Shown here piece after piece: positions 1 through 11,549 of a stretch of DNA of 64,000 bases. Every line of letters begins with the position of its first letter. The first letter of the stretch is position 1. Source of the stretch: Azorinus chamasolen (taxonomy: Eukaryota > Mollusca > Bivalvia > Cardiida > Solecurtidae); assembly GCA_963576725.1 (NCBI GenBank), contig OY755244.1, positions 80,041,620 through 80,105,619 of the forward strand. The letters run 5' to 3'. A program made the translations under genes and the position numbers. A model generated the notes under the pieces. It was not told where the DNA came from. It ran no database searches and worked only from the letters and a program-made list of their open reading frames with translations.

Positions 1-1335
1 GGGAAGATGGAAGTACTTATTCCATCCCCACCCTAAAAGACAAACAGTGTAAATAAACGTATCCTCTCCGACTAATCTACAACAACCGCGATGGCAAATA
101 CAGTGGTAAAGTGCATGTAAAACGAAAAACATTTAAGTGAAGTAACTACATGTATATCCACCTATCACTAGTGTACTCAATGATTGAGCTGCAAACAGAG
201 TAACTGTAGAAAAGTAATAAAGGGTACGACAAAAACGAGATAATACAAATATCATACGTCCTCCTTCCGTTTCGGATTTAAGAGGTCGCCTTCATAGAGT
301 ACTAAATTTTGCTTGTCGACGTACATGCAAAGAGGCCAGCGTGATTGCCAACTGTAAAAGGGTTGACAACCAGACATGCAGTATGTTGTAGTACCATAGG
401 ATCATATCCCTTTTTAATGAATTTTTAATGTATTTAGTAAACACAGTGAGAAAATGGGTATGTCCAATACTTTTACGAAGTTTGTAAATCACATCACCAT
501 AAAATTCAGGATGTGAAACACCGTGTCGCAGGTGCAGTGGTGCACAATTCGTACCCGTAGGAATACGAATCACCTGACGGTATATAGCATTCCCATAACG
601 TACAAATATGTTATCCAGAAGATAGGTTAGTGATTCACAAACTTCTAAGCAAGACCAATTGGTGTAATATTTCATCGGCTCGTCAGTAAAGAAAGCTTTT
701 TCAGCATTACATGCGGGAAATGATTTTTTCTCTACGACACCATTTAATGCTAAAACTTTGTAAAGACTCAGCAATCTGACATCGACAAGAGTTAAAATCT
801 ATCAAGGATGGTATTCTATATTTTGGACCATTATTAAGAAGATATCGTAGACGTTTATCTTTAATTATCTCAAGTTACCAGTAATCACCTGACCAGCCGC
901 AGAATAGCAAAACTTTGAGGTGGCCCAATCTCAATTATCAGGAATATTATAATCAATATTAAGATCGGCAACAATCTTATTATAGTTTAAAACTGTATTT
1001 CTGATGGATTTATTAATATTTGTAGCAGATAATCGGTGGTTCTGTATTTTAAAGTATCTAGGAATAGTGTCAGTTACATTTGAATATACTCTGGAGATCA
1101 ATAAAATCAATACCTTTATTAATAAAAGGGATTTTCAAAAAGAATCTTTGGTGTTCAGATAATTTGTCAATGTGTGGTCTGAGAACATGTAGAGTAAAGC
1201 TTCGTATCAAACTAGCCATTCCTATGAGAGGATCTGTTCTAAAAACGATTTTATCGGCTTGCTCGTCAATTTCTTTTCATGAAGATATTGATAAGGAAGA
1301 AAGTCTAGAAAGAATGGCATGTTTACCAGAAGTTA
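1..1335 (-). pseudogene. Reverse-transcriptase retroelement remnant (Penelope-like type)
   Basis: Read on the minus strand, frames at about 1330-780 give degenerate segments such as KDKRLRYLLNNGPKYRIPS. The open frame 774-292 gives VRYGNAIYRQVIRIPTGTNCAPL, a variant of the RT motif IPMGTNCAPL, then HPEFYGDVIYKLRK from the element's C-terminal part. The middle of the RT, including the catalytic YLDD region, is missing, and there are stops upstream. It is therefore a dead, internally deleted copy. Penelope-like assignment is from the motif style and is tentative. It continues beyond the left edge of the window. Confidence 0.6.
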
Positions 1336-1339
1336 TACG

Positions 1340-1549
1340 TAACCCTTTCACCGCCAATGTCGCATAAATGCACCACGACAATTAGTGCAGTCCCATACCA
1401 GACGCCGCCTTTTCAAGTTGGCGTCTGATCTTTATCTGTGCTTTATTCTTTTGAATTGCATTTATTTATATCATTTCCTTATTTTACCGAATGATTTAAA
1501 AGAATTGGTTTGCAGACGACATTTAGAAATTTTGAGCCGAAAGGGTTAA
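1340..1549. mobile_element. TTAA MITE, family J
   Basis: Ends AACCCTTTCAC and GAAAGGGTTAA, with a weak internal hairpin (CAGACGCC...GGCGTCTG). The second copy is at 56797-57040. Confidence 0.7.
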
Positions 1550-1644
1550 AGTGATTATATCGCTAAAATGAATGCGATTCTTCCTTGGGGTCGGGAAATA
1601 TACGCCAAATGCAGCGGTGTATGGGCCATTTTTTCTGCTAGAAT

Positions 1645-1990
1645 GACTGGTGTAATAGTTCTTGCACTGAAAGTGACATGACCGGTTTATATTAGATGTG
1701 ACAATTCTTGCAATAAGAGTGAAATGACCAATGCTATTAGATGTGATAAGTCTTGAACTGGGTGATATGGTCAATGATGCTAGATGAAGTAGTTCTTGCA
1801 CTGAAAGTGACATGACCGATTGTATCAGATGTGACAATTCTTGCACTGAGAGTGGCATGACCAATGATATTAGATGTGATAATTCTTGCGCTACGAGTGG
1901 CATGGCCAATGATGCTAGATGTAATGGTTCTTGTATTGAGAGTGACATGCCCACTGATACTAGGTGCTACGATAGTTCTTGCTTTAAAAG
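1645..1990. repeat. 45-bp minisatellite
   Basis: About eight diverged units of 45 bp built on TTAGATGTGACAATTCTTGC and GAGTGACATGACCAATG. Because 45 is a multiple of 3, frames stay open on both strands (1523-1954 minus, 1812-2045 plus). They show no protein features. Confidence 0.8.
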
Positions 1991-2259
1991 TACAACCAGA
2001 TTGGTGAAGTTAAACGTGAATAGTGCAAGTATGATTAATGTCTAATCGAAACACTTTGTAGATAAAGTAAAAGTCTTGTATAAGCGACAAATTACAATAA
2101 AAGGGTATCAAAACTGCGAATAAATTAACATCACGTAACAATTGATATCGGGTCTTCACTGTTTGCAATGCGTGCGTGTCTTTCATTCAAAAGGTTATAC
2201 ATGTAATAACATATTTCACGGAACCGTATCTACGCATCGTTATGTTCCAATCTCAGTGG

Positions 2260-2446
2260 TCCAGATAATATGCGTAAATTAAAACATTTTCAACAATAAC
2301 TTCTTTATTCCTTCACCAAACCCTATGCTGTAACCACTCTTTAGAATCGTCTCGAGGAGGCGATTCTAAAGAATGGTCACAACATAAGGTTTAGTGGAGA
2401 AATGACGTGTTTAGTATTTCAGTACGCACCTTTATCTGTTCTTCTG
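2260..2446. mobile_element. Palindromic MITE, family D
   Basis: Core CACCAAACCCTATG...TTTAGAATCGTCTC folded on itself; outer ends CCAGATAATATGCG and GTACGCACCTTTATCTG. Confidence 0.75.
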
Positions 2447-2508
2447 TTTGAATCCACACAGTATCATTGGTTCGTAACCACCTAGATACAGTGAGCATAA
2501 GTTTAATG

Positions 2509-2628
2509 GATCCATGCTTATAAAACTTTTAGTTGAGTCTGAGTTCCTTCTTTAAGTTTTCGATTGTTCAATCAAAAGCTTGAGAACGAACTCAGACTCA
2601 ACTAAAAAGCTTTATAAGCACGGACCCA
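2509..2628. mobile_element. Palindromic MITE, family G
   Basis: Near-perfect inverted repeat, CCATGCTTATAAAACTTTTAGTTGAGTCTGAG to its complement ending AAGCTTTATAAGCACGG. Confidence 0.75.
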
Positions 2629-3064
2629 GTTCCGTGTGCTACGATTTTCGAGTCAGGTAGTTTTTATTGCAATGTCATTCTGCCAGAACACTTTGAAAAA
2701 CGTGTCACAAAGGTAATCTTTTCAAAGCGAAGTTAGGGATGTATTTAACTCACCAAGAGCTACTATGCATAGAGATACTATGCATGTTTATTTGTGTACG
2801 TACTTATTGTTTTACTCGTAAGTCTATATAAAATATCTATTCAGGACAAACAGCTGGAACTTCAGGTTTTAAATCCCATTATAATTATTAGGTAAGCTTG
2901 TCCAAATTGAAATTTATCCATTTTCGTCACGGAGGGGTCGTGCAAGGGAAATATATCTCCATGACAACTTTTGACACGGATAGGTATGACAAACAGTGAA
3001 TACCCTATTCTGCTCTGGGTATACACTGTTTGCCCGTGTTCCATATATACATGTAGTAACACGG

Positions 3065-3190
3065 TTGTTTATTATTATTATTATTATACCACATTTATAT
3101 AGCGCTCTTTTCACACTGGATATGTGCGTTCAAAAGCGCTTCACATGGATGAAATCACTAACCGGAACGATCCGCATGATTATCTATCCA
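3065..3190 (-). mobile_element. SINE-like element with (ATA)n tail
   Basis: On the minus strand it runs GTCTGGATAGATAATCATGCGG ... AGCGCTATATAAATGTGGTA followed by (TAA)n. A second copy lies at 12956-13082 on the plus strand. Confidence 0.6.
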
Positions 3191-3321
3191 GACAATGAAA
3201 GATGTACAATATATATGAAATCGCTAGCCGGAAGGAACTACAGGATTTTCCATCCGGTCAGTGAAAGATATGAAAAAGATATACAATAAATATGAAATCA
3301 CTATCCGCAAGAAATAGCATA

Positions 3322-3512
3322 AACTGTATTAACGAACTTGATACAGACAAGCTTACTGAAAGCCATGCTCATCAATATCACAAATTAGAATAATCTGTAT
3401 GAACTAAACTTGATACAGACAAGTTGGCTGAAAGCCATGCTCATCAATATCACAAATTAGAATAATCTATATTAACAAACTTGATACAGACAAGTTGGCT
3501 GAAAGCCATTCC
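3322..3512. repeat. About 79-bp tandem repeat, 2.4 copies
   Basis: Repeating block AACTTGATACAGACAAG ... GAAAGCCATGCTCATCAATA, with copies highly similar. Confidence 0.75.
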
Positions 3513-3581
3513 TATCCTTAGCTTAGTTGCCACTGTACATGACTATTGGGTAACCAGTTATGGGTTAAACTTAACAACATA

Positions 3582-3760
3582 CAGTAAAACTCGATACTTT
3601 TTTGAAATGAAGAATTTATGTCTTTGCAGGCAAATGGCTGCTTAATGCATGGTGAAAGTCATACAGAAAGATTTCTGCATTACATTCGCCCTGCATTAAG
3701 CTGCCACCTGCGTTAAAGATCAATAATGGCACGTATTTGAGTGTTCGAATTTCTGGGATT
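3582..3760. mobile_element. pogo-like MITE, family F2
   Basis: Left end TACAGTAAAACTCGATACTT. Hairpin arms around GCATGGTGAAAGTCATACAG. Right end worn. Confidence 0.65.
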
Positions 3761-4069
3761 GCGCATACACACCATAGCGGTCTGTACCGCTTCATTGGAG
3801 TTTATACATACTATATATATAATAACAAGAGTTTCAACTGGAAGAACGGACATCCGTGTACCACAAATACAAATAGGACTGCAACTTTTACAAGTTCAAT
3901 GTTAATTTCGTAATAATTCTTAAAGCTATTGAACGCCAATATATTTTACTACCAAATAGAATCTTCTGTCGGTAACTAATGCACTACTATCATTCTAACA
4001 ATGGTTTTCTAAAAAATTCACGTGTTTTCTGTGTCATGGACAAAAGACCGAACTTTTACTTCCAGTGAT

Positions 4070-4122
4070 CCCAGTGTTTGAGTTATCTGAGTTCGAGATA
4101 TCGAAGTTCAACTGTAAATATT
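4070..4122. mobile_element. pogo-like terminal repeat fragment
   Basis: TTCGAGATATCGAAGTTCAACTG matches the ends of the elements at 11876 and 12578. Confidence 0.45.
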
Positions 4123-4250
4123 AGTATTGTGTCAAAGACAGTATTCAAAGGTATCTCAAACTCAGACATGCATAGTTTCTTTATAGTGACATTAAATGCT
4201 AACATCATTACTGGAGCGAATAGACTACACCCCCTTTTGCTGCTTATGTT

Positions 4251-4475
4251 TAACCCTTTCCCACATATTGACGCCTTTTGAAGCCTCTGTAAAAGTCACT
4301 TTTTGAAGTCGTTGTGATAAATAGAGCAGTTTCTCCATAGGAGAAAATGCTCTAATTATCAAAATGGTTTCAAAGCTACACAATTCTTAAGTTTTCCATT
4401 TCTCAAGTATATGCTTCTTTTCGGTAGATTTATTCAAAGGGGTAAGGTCTAAAATAGCCTATGATGGAATGGTTT
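4251..4475. mobile_element. TTAA MITE, family B
   Basis: Ends TTTAACCCTTTCCCACAT and GATGGAATGGTTTAA. The core GTGATAAATAGAGCA is inverted around CTCCATAGGAG. Confidence 0.75.
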
Positions 4476-4580
4476 AAATAGACGACACAACTATGATAAA
4501 CATTTCTCACTTTATTAACGACCAAACACCTACAGGACATACAACTACAGCAAGACCTCTGTATAACGAACACTCACCAT

Positions 4581-4780
4581 ACGGTACAACCTGTCTTAAG
4601 CGGTCATCAAAGATCTGTCTTATCATGGGTCTTAAACGAAGGTGGTAGCTTAAGGCAGATCAAAAGTAACGCATAAAGCTCCTATAAATATTACTTTTGT
4701 CCTGAATTAAGCAACAACCTGCTTTCTAAGACGTTTATGCTCAATAAATGAGTGTCTGCTTAGGACAGATTCAACTGTAT
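4581..4780. mobile_element. pogo-like MITE, family F1
   Basis: Ends ACAACCTGTCTTAAGCGGTCAT and GCTTAGGACAGATTCAACTGTA. Internal arms GGTGGTAGCTTAA / TTAAGCAACAACCTG. Confidence 0.7.
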
Positions 4781-4828
4781 ACAATAAAACCTCTCTGGGG
4801 CCATAGGTAAACGGGTGTACTGGAACAT

Positions 4829-5022
4829 AAGTAAAACCTCTCTAAACAAACATTCAAATCAATGCCGGGCTGACAGACAAGTGACAGCTTAATTCAGAGT
4901 GAAAGTCATGCAGAAAGCTCCAAAAGGAGCTTTCTGCATGACTTTCACCCTGCATTAAGTTGCCACCTGCATGCTTCAACATTCTTCTTTATTGCAATTC
5001 CAGTTTAGCGTGGGTTTATTGT
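4829..5022. mobile_element. pogo-like MITE, family F2
   Basis: Hairpin centre AAAGCTCCAAAAGGAGCTTT. Arms CAGAGTGAAAGTCATGCAG and its complement. Confidence 0.7.
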
Positions 5023-5187
5023 ACTCCACCAACCCTTAGTTTAGATCGCTGGTTAGAGTAATCTCAAAAATACTGATTCTCCACCACGCTTTTTGTTATC
5101 ACAACTCTAAATCGTTGAGTATAAAAAACGGTCCATAAAGATTAAACACACCAACGTAAATGTTATTCAATGTTTCCAATGATTTGT

Positions 5188-5439
5188 TTTAACCCTTTAC
5201 TCAATAAATACGCCTTTCTGCGTCTTTGCAAACATAGTAGACCTAGATCAGACGGTTAATATGTGAGCCGTCTGATCTAGGTCTGCAACGTTTGCTAATG
5301 CTGTAATATAGATATGATTCTACAGTTTCTGCCATGGCTAAAACTTCCTGCGCCAATGTGCTATTATAACAAATTAGTCTAATTTATAATCATGATGCCA
5401 TTATTTCTTACATGAATATTCATGGAGAGAAGGGTTAAT
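5188..5439. mobile_element. TTAA MITE, family A
   Basis: Ends TTTAACCCTTTACTC and GGAGAGAAGGGTTAA. Core arms TAGACCTAGATCAGACGG and CCGTCTGATCTAGGTCTG. Confidence 0.8.
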
Positions 5440-5743
5440 ACTCTTTTATGTTGTGATCGTCTCGGGTGGTTACAACATAGGATTTGGTAGTTTAATAAAG
5501 AAAACATTCTTAAAATAGGTTTGATTTATATATAGTATCGAAACCTTTGTTGTAGCGACAAAAGATATTTTTAGCATAGGTAGTAGCATAACTCAATACG
5601 AAAACTCTCACAATATGTGAGTTGTCTTTCGTTCTGCATATATATACATGTACATCTAAATATACATGGTGTCACTATTGTTTACATAAATTTGCAACAG
5701 TGAAAGATTTAGGTTATAAGTTCTTGTATACATATTTATTAGG

Positions 5744-5991
5744 TTAACCCTTCGCTTGCTGAATTTTAAAATACATTTCTCCTTCTTTACACATGCCCTG
5801 TTGTATAATTACATATATCTGCAGTGTACACGTATTTCGCTGTGCAACCACTGCTTTGGAGTGCACTGGTTGCGAAATCAACTTGTACATAGTGCATACC
5901 CTGATGAGACAGCTCCTGCAGGAGCTGTCTCATCTGGGTCTGCACTATTTACAGGTAGGCATATTGACGTGAATAGCAAGCGAAGGGTTAA
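5744..5991. mobile_element. TTAA MITE, family C (copy 1)
   Basis: Ends TTAACCCTTCGCTTGCT and AGCAAGCGAAGGGTTAA. Core GAGACAGCTCCTGCAGGAGC. One of six nearly identical copies in the window. Confidence 0.85.
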
Positions 5992-6089
5992 GAGTTAAGT
6001 GGTCGATCGCTATACAGTGGTCTAACCGTACCCTTATCACATATGCTAAGCTGAGACAACATAAAACAACACACTGCTTAAATAGAGAC

Positions 6090-6283
6090 AACATAACCTG
6101 TCTTAAGTGGCAATTAAAAGAGGTCTAATTATGGGTCTTTAAGGCAGGTGGTAGCTTAATGCAGTGCATAAGTAATGCAGAAAGCTCCTATAGGAGCTTT
6201 CTGCATTACTTATGTCCTGCATTAAACAACCCCATATTTTAAGACTCTTATTTACAATAAACGAATGACCGTATTACTGTATA
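6090..6283. mobile_element. pogo-like MITE, family F1
   Basis: Perfect hairpin around AGAAAGCTCCTATAGGAGCT; ends AACCTGTCTTAAGTGG and GAATGACCGTATTACTGTA. Confidence 0.75.
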
Positions 6284-6363
6284 GAACTTGTTGCAAATCT
6301 ATTGTGGCTACACTCTCTAGAACACAAGTACATGTACGCCTGTTCCCAACCTAAGCCCCTATG

Positions 6364-6620
6364 TTTTAACCGTCCACTCCATGAATATTCATGTAAGAAC
6401 TAATAACATCATGCATATTAATAAACATAATGTTTAAAATGGTATCAGTTTAATGATCTTCCTTCGTTTTATCGTGACAGAAACTGTAAAATCAGATATT
6501 TATTGCATCATGGGCAAACAGAGCAGACACTGATCAGCCGGCTTCTATAGGAGCTGTCTGATCTGGGTCTACTCTGTTTGCAAATGTGTAGAAATGCGTA
6601 TTCACGGAGGAAAGGGATAA
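6364..6620. mobile_element. TTAA MITE, family A
   Basis: Left flank CACTCCATGAATATTCATG, core GCAAACAGAGCAGAC...GTCTACTCTGTTTGC, right end GGAGGAAAGGGATAA. Confidence 0.75.
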
Positions 6621-6929
6621 ATATCTCAGCTATATTGGCGTTTTTACAAACATAAAATACAGGTGTCAGACAGTTTGGGCCAAGATGAAACGTCAAGAAG
6701 TCCGTCTATACCAAACCCCCGTCACATCAGTTAATGGCCTGTAAAATGGTTATTAAAAACTGAAAAAAACTGGTTGAATTTTGAGAAGAAATTTCACAAT
6801 AGTCCACACTGAAATTTGAAAAAGACAACAGCGTTTGCAAACAAAACATATTTGGCACCATAAGGGTAATCTTAATTTTCACTTTCCATTTCAAAATTAC
6901 AATAAGAATGTTAACTAATCCGTATTCCA

Positions 6930-7450
6930 CAAGACGCTAATAGTTACATTATTTTTGCACTAAGGCGTAAGACGCCAGTTGTTATAATACTTTTGCAACT
7001 AAGTCGTAAGACGCCATTAGTTATAATACTTTTGCACTAAGTCATTAGACGTCATTAGTTATAACAATTTTGCAAAAAAGTTGTAAGACACCAATAGTTA
7101 CAATACTTTTGCATTAAGACGCCAGTAGTTACAATACTTTTGCACTAAGGCGTACGATGCCATTAGTTATAATACCGTTGCACTAAGTAGTAAGACGCCA
7201 ATAGTTACAATACTTATGCAGTAAGACGCCAATGGTTACAATATTTTTTCACTGAGTCACAACACACCAGTAGTTACAATAATGTTGCACCAAGTCTCAA
7301 GACACCAGTAGTTACAATACTGCTGTTGCACTAAGTCGTAAGACGTTAATAGTTACAGTACTGTTGCACTAAGTCTCAAGACGCCAATAGTTACAATGCT
7401 GTTACATTAAGTCGCAAGACAACAGTAGTTAAATATTTTTGCACTAAGAT
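6930..7450. repeat. About 38-bp minisatellite
   Basis: About 13 diverged units built on AAGACGCCAGTAGTTACAAT and ACTTTTGCACTAAGTCGT. Confidence 0.85.
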
Positions 7451-7591
7451 CTTTGCTATATACACATACATTCATTCAACTAACATATTAAATAATAATA
7501 GCACAATATATGTAACCATTCTAAATTAGAGACAGACAACTAACCCCCTCATTCATCAAATTTGTTTCATACTTTAACAATAAAATTTATT

Positions 7592-7676
7592 AACCCTTTC
7601 CCTCATGAATATTCAGGTAAGAAATCATGACATCATGAATAAGTAATTTTATAAAGGCTTATGGATACATGCAGTT
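7592..7676. mobile_element. Truncated TTAA MITE, family A flank
   Basis: TTAACCCTTTCCCTCATGAA plus GACATCATGAATAAG, ending where the family C element begins. Confidence 0.5.
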
Positions 7677-7926
7677 TTAACTCTTCTCTTGCTGAATTTT
7701 AAAATACATTTCTTCTTCTTTACCCATGCGCTGTGGTATACTTACATATATCTTCACTGTGTATAAGTATTTCGCTGTGCAATCACTGCTGTGGAGTGCA
7801 CTGGTTGCACAATCAACTTTTAAATAGTGCAGACCCTGATGAGACAGCTCCTGCAGGAGCTGTCTCATCTGGGTCTGCACTATTTACAGGTAGGTATATT
7901 GACGTGAATAGCAAGCGAAGGGTTAA
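7677..7926. mobile_element. TTAA MITE, family C (copy 2)
   Basis: Ends TTAACTCTTCTCTTGCT and AGCAAGCGAAGGGTTAA with the family C core. Confidence 0.85.
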
Positions 7927-8274
7927 TACATATTTGTGCCAAAGCCATTAAATCCCGTTTTATACCATCTATACCATTATGAATGGTATAAATAATCAAA
8001 TAATAAGTATTCATGGTGTCATTATTCTGTATATTAATATCCATGAGTCAAATGGTTACGACAAATAGTACTTATACATAGTACGTATGTTATATAGAAA
8101 TCTGCCCTAGGAGCTTTCTGCGTCAATTTCTTTCTGCGTTATAAGCAGTAACCAGCCTTCAGAGACATATTTATCTAAGTTCCAATGTACATGTAACTAC
8201 ATGTACCAAACAACACTTAATGAATGTAGCGTTTAATGAGTTTTGTTTACTGGGGGTTTATGGCAGGGCAACAC

Positions 8275-8502
8275 TTAACCCATTTCTTCATATTGACGCC
8301 TTTTGTCGCCTCTGCATAAGTCCATTTTTGAAACCATTGTGAAAAATACAGTATTTGCTCCATAGTAGCAAATGCTCTATTTCTTACAGTGGTTTCAAAA
8401 CTACACAATTGTAATGTTTTCATTTTCTCTAGTAAATATTCCTTTTCGGTAGATTTATTGAAAGAGGATGGGTCTAAACATAGCTTATGCAGTAATGGGT
8501 TT
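8275..8502. mobile_element. TTAA MITE, family B
   Basis: Ends TTAACCCATTTCTTCATATT and CAGTAATGGGTTTA; core AATACAGTATTTGCTCCATA. Confidence 0.75.
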
Positions 8503-8534
8503 ACAAGCAATATGGCGCCCTTACCAAGAGAACA

Positions 8535-8682
8535 GCTTCCATGCTTATAAAACTTTTTAGTTTAATCTGAGTTCGTTCAAAGTTTTTGATTGGTCAGATT
8601 TGAGCCAACGGCTCAAATCTGGCCAATCAAAAGCTTGAGAACAAACTCAGATTCAACTAAAAAGCTTTATAAGCATGGACCC
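8535..8682. mobile_element. Palindromic MITE, family G
   Basis: Long inverted repeat from CTTCCATGCTTATAAAAC to AGCTTTATAAGCATGGAC, centred on GAGCCAACGGCTC. Confidence 0.8.
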
Positions 8683-8689
8683 AGTTGCT

Positions 8690-9395
8690 GAGCCTATATC
8701 TCATTTACATCGAGATACAGATATGAGATATATATTCAGAAACTTAGCACCTACATGAGAACCTTAGGTTTAGCTTATACATACATGTATTAAGAGAATG
8801 AAATACTTGATTTAGAAACTAATAATACTGTTAAACCAAAATACTATAAAGCAAAATGCAGGTGTGGTTATTATGAAAAAGGTTCATTAGTGATGAAATA
8901 TTTGGGGAGAAAGATAACAACATGACGTTTCCAATGGGGAAATTAAACCTACCTGTTTACTGATTATATTGCTATTCACAAAATGTATTCATTCAGTATT
9001 GACATTTACTGATATTAACAAATATACATTCTAGTTTAAATATTTTGTTCTTGACAAATGTCTTTGGATCTCCATGTACACAATGGCGATATGATGTTGG
9101 GGTTTCATAGCTAAGGGGTCATGTGTTGGCATAAACAGACCACCATATTTTGTATGGCTTTTACTGTGGAGCAAATGATTATTTGCGGTTATGTTATTTC
9201 CATGTAACAAGCAGATATATTTGTTCAAAGAATGAGTATTTTGGACCCGAAAATGCGACTGAAATAAACAAAGCATTTGTAGTGATATTAAGGTCTAGAG
9301 CAATTACATACTTAATTGTATACATGTATAATTCACGTAGTGTAAACTATAAACCGCCTAAATCAATCAGATCTCTGGTAAATATTCTAAAGTAA
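8690..9395. other. No recognised gene or repeat
   Basis: AT-rich DNA with small overlapping frames on both strands at 9031-9395 that look random. I see no motif here. Confidence 0.5.
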
Positions 9396-9471
9396 CGCAT
9401 ATTCTTAAAGGCTGGTAGTAACTTAATGCAGATTTTTCTTAGAAACTTCCTATAACAGCTTTCATCCTGCA

Positions 9472-9682
9472 TTAACCCATTGTCTTCTAGACTATTTTAT
9501 ACCCAATCACTTTGGAAAAAACTACCGAAAAGGAGCATTTATTAGAGAAAAAGAACATTTTATAATTGTGTAGTTTTGAAACCACTGTGATAAATAGAGC
9601 ATTTGCTCTATTTATCACAATTGTTTCAAAAAATGACTTTTACATGGGCGTCAAAATGCATCAGTAGGAGGGAATGGATTAA
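9472..9682. mobile_element. TTAA MITE, family B
   Basis: Ends ATTAACCCATTGTC and GGAGGGAATGGATTAA. Core GATAAATAGAGCATTTGCTC shortened at the centre. Confidence 0.75.
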
Positions 9683-9951
9683 GCAAACACCTGTTTTGTT
9701 ATGAAGATGTTAAAGCCTAGTCACTAAGTGATTGAGTTATCTAGAGCGGTTCAACTGTGTATCTCATTTGAAAACGGGAAATAAGAGTACTGGCATTTGA
9801 TGTATAGACCCAGATCGTAGGAACTCTAGAAGAGCCATATGATTAAGATCTGCACGGTTTGTCATTCAAAATTATATCAAAACTTATATCCTTTCATACT
9901 GAATTGACACTGTCGTCTAACGATAATGGACAATGGAAGTTCCGTGCATTG

Positions 9952-10090
9952 AACCCTGTCTTAAGTGGCCATCCAAAAGAGCTCCAATTATGATTATGTA
10001 AGACGTGTAGTAGCTTAATGCAGGTCAAAGGTAATACGAAACGCCCCTATATAGGAACTTTCTGCATTACTTTTGTCCTGTATTAAGCAG
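9952..10090. mobile_element. pogo-like MITE, family F1 (partial)
   Basis: Starts CCCTGTCTTAAGTGGCCATC; hairpin with TATATAGG centre; the right end is lost at a tandem repeat. Confidence 0.6.
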
Positions 10091-10306
10091 GTTCTGGTGT
10101 ATTGAGATGGTTTACCCTTTAACCCATTCCATCATAGGCTACATGTTCTAGTGTATGGAGATGGTTTACCCTTTAACCCATTCCATCATAGGCTACAGGT
10201 TCTAGTGTATGGAGATGGTTTACCCTTTAACCCATTCCATCAAAGGCTACAGGTTCTAGTGTATGGAGATGGTTTACCCTTTAACCCATTCCATCATAGG
10301 CTATTT
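10091..10306. repeat. 54-bp tandem repeat carrying a family B end
   Basis: Four head-to-tail copies at 54-bp spacing (10091, 10145, 10199, 10253). Each holds GTTCTAGTGTATGGAGATGG and the first 24 bp of a family B MITE. The last copy continues into a full element. Confidence 0.9.
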
Positions 10307-10499
10307 CTAGATACAACGTTTTTGAATAAATCTACCGAAAAGGAGCATTAACTACAGAAAAGGAAAAGTTTAGAATTTTGTAGTTTGAAACCATTGTGAT
10401 AAATAATGCATTTGCTCCTATAGGAGCAAATGTTCTATTTATCACAATAGTTTCACAAAGTGACTTTTACAGAGTCGTCAATATGAGGGAATGGGTTAA
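10281..10499. mobile_element. TTAA MITE, family B
   Basis: Ends TTAACCCATTCCATCATAGG and ATATGAGGGAATGGGTTAA, with the core intact. Confidence 0.8.
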
Positions 10500-10746
10500 C
10501 AGCTCAGTATTTATGTAAGAAATACTGACTGTATGAAACATAATTAACAGCATTATTTATCGTTACAGGAACTAAATCAGACATAGTATTCCATAAGCAA
10601 ACAGAGCAGACCTTGATCACGGAGTATTTAACTTACTAGCATTCGGTATCGCATTTGGAACGAGAGAAACAGCATTTGCAAAACATTGTCTTGGTCAGCT
10701 CTGTTTGCAAAAGCATGAATATGCGTTTATATGAGAGAAAGGGTTA
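10496..10746. mobile_element. TTAA MITE, family A with altered loop
   Basis: Shares the TTAA with the element before it. The hairpin loop is replaced by about 60 bp of unrelated sequence; right end AGAGAAAGGGTTAA. Confidence 0.7.
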
Positions 10747-10886
10747 AATAAAACAAATATTTGAACGTATATTAACGTAATGGCATATCAATTTAGTACC
10801 ACGATTTACCTATCCCACAAATCAAGAGAGGTGTGACTCATCAGTGTTCAACTATAGGTTCCTCTCAGTATGAAATGCTTAAACTT

Positions 10887-11365
10887 TTTATTTTTTAATA
10901 ACAGTGTATATCTTATTCAAAGCCCTCCGATCTGGGTCTACACTACTTGCAAAGGACAATGTATTAGTGTCCCGCAATCAAAAGTATAATCCTCATTATT
11001 AATAGAAATAATCGCCCTACCTAGTATTAATAGGTAATTTAAACATATTACTTAATTCCATACTAATATTATACGTACGTATAGCCACATCCCTGTGATT
11101 ATTTTTAGCTTACTTGTTTACACTGTTCAGCATTATTGTGACTTATTTAGAAAAATCGTAAAAAATAGAGCGGTATTAGGCTATGTAAATGGACATGATT
11201 ATGTTTATAACTGATTATGTTTGCTAATAACCAATCCTTCTTATCCATTGTCCTTAACATTTCATCCTTTCTATCAATGTGTACGTATTCAAGCACGTGC
11301 AGACGTGCTTAACCCCTCTGCTCCTAAAATTTCTGCTTTCGAGTTCACAGACACAATTTGATCCT
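10887..11365 (-). other. Probable 3'UTR with an AATAAA signal
   Basis: The first AATAAA on the minus strand after the stop is at 10892-10887, about 475 nt downstream. No other reading frame of note lies here. The 3' end position is inferred from this hexamer only. Confidence 0.35.
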
Positions 11366-11549
11366 TCAAAATTGTCGGAACCGCCTTCCATGCCGATTAT
11401 ATGGAATCTCATAGCAATTGTCGTAACCGTAGTTAGTAAACCCACCGGAAGAGTTGGAGAATGTCGACTGGGTCGTCTTAGTACTATCAGACCGGTCCCT
11501 CTCGTGCTGGCTGTTCCGGCTGTTCCGGCTATTGCGGTTACTTCCGTTG
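11366..11549 (-). CDS. aGPCR exon 23: C-terminal cytoplasmic tail and stop
   Basis: Residues 2072-2132, then TGA at 11368-11366. Acceptor TATACACTTTTACAG, phase 2 match. Begins with an N-x-S-R repeat (NRNSRNSRNS), then a Ser/Thr-rich stretch, then a Tyr-rich end (NYGYDNCYEIPY). This fits a phosphorylatable cytoplasmic tail. Distinctly richer in GC than its surroundings. The evidence is splice-site, phase and composition; the sequence itself has no family signature. Confidence 0.78.

Noticed and set aside
1523..2045. Open frames on both strands, one Cys/Asp-rich
   Set aside because: They come from a 45-bp minisatellite whose length is a multiple of three.
6930..7450. CRISPR-like array (short repeats at regular spacing)
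   Set aside because: The units are direct tandem repeats without unique spacers, in a eukaryotic genome.
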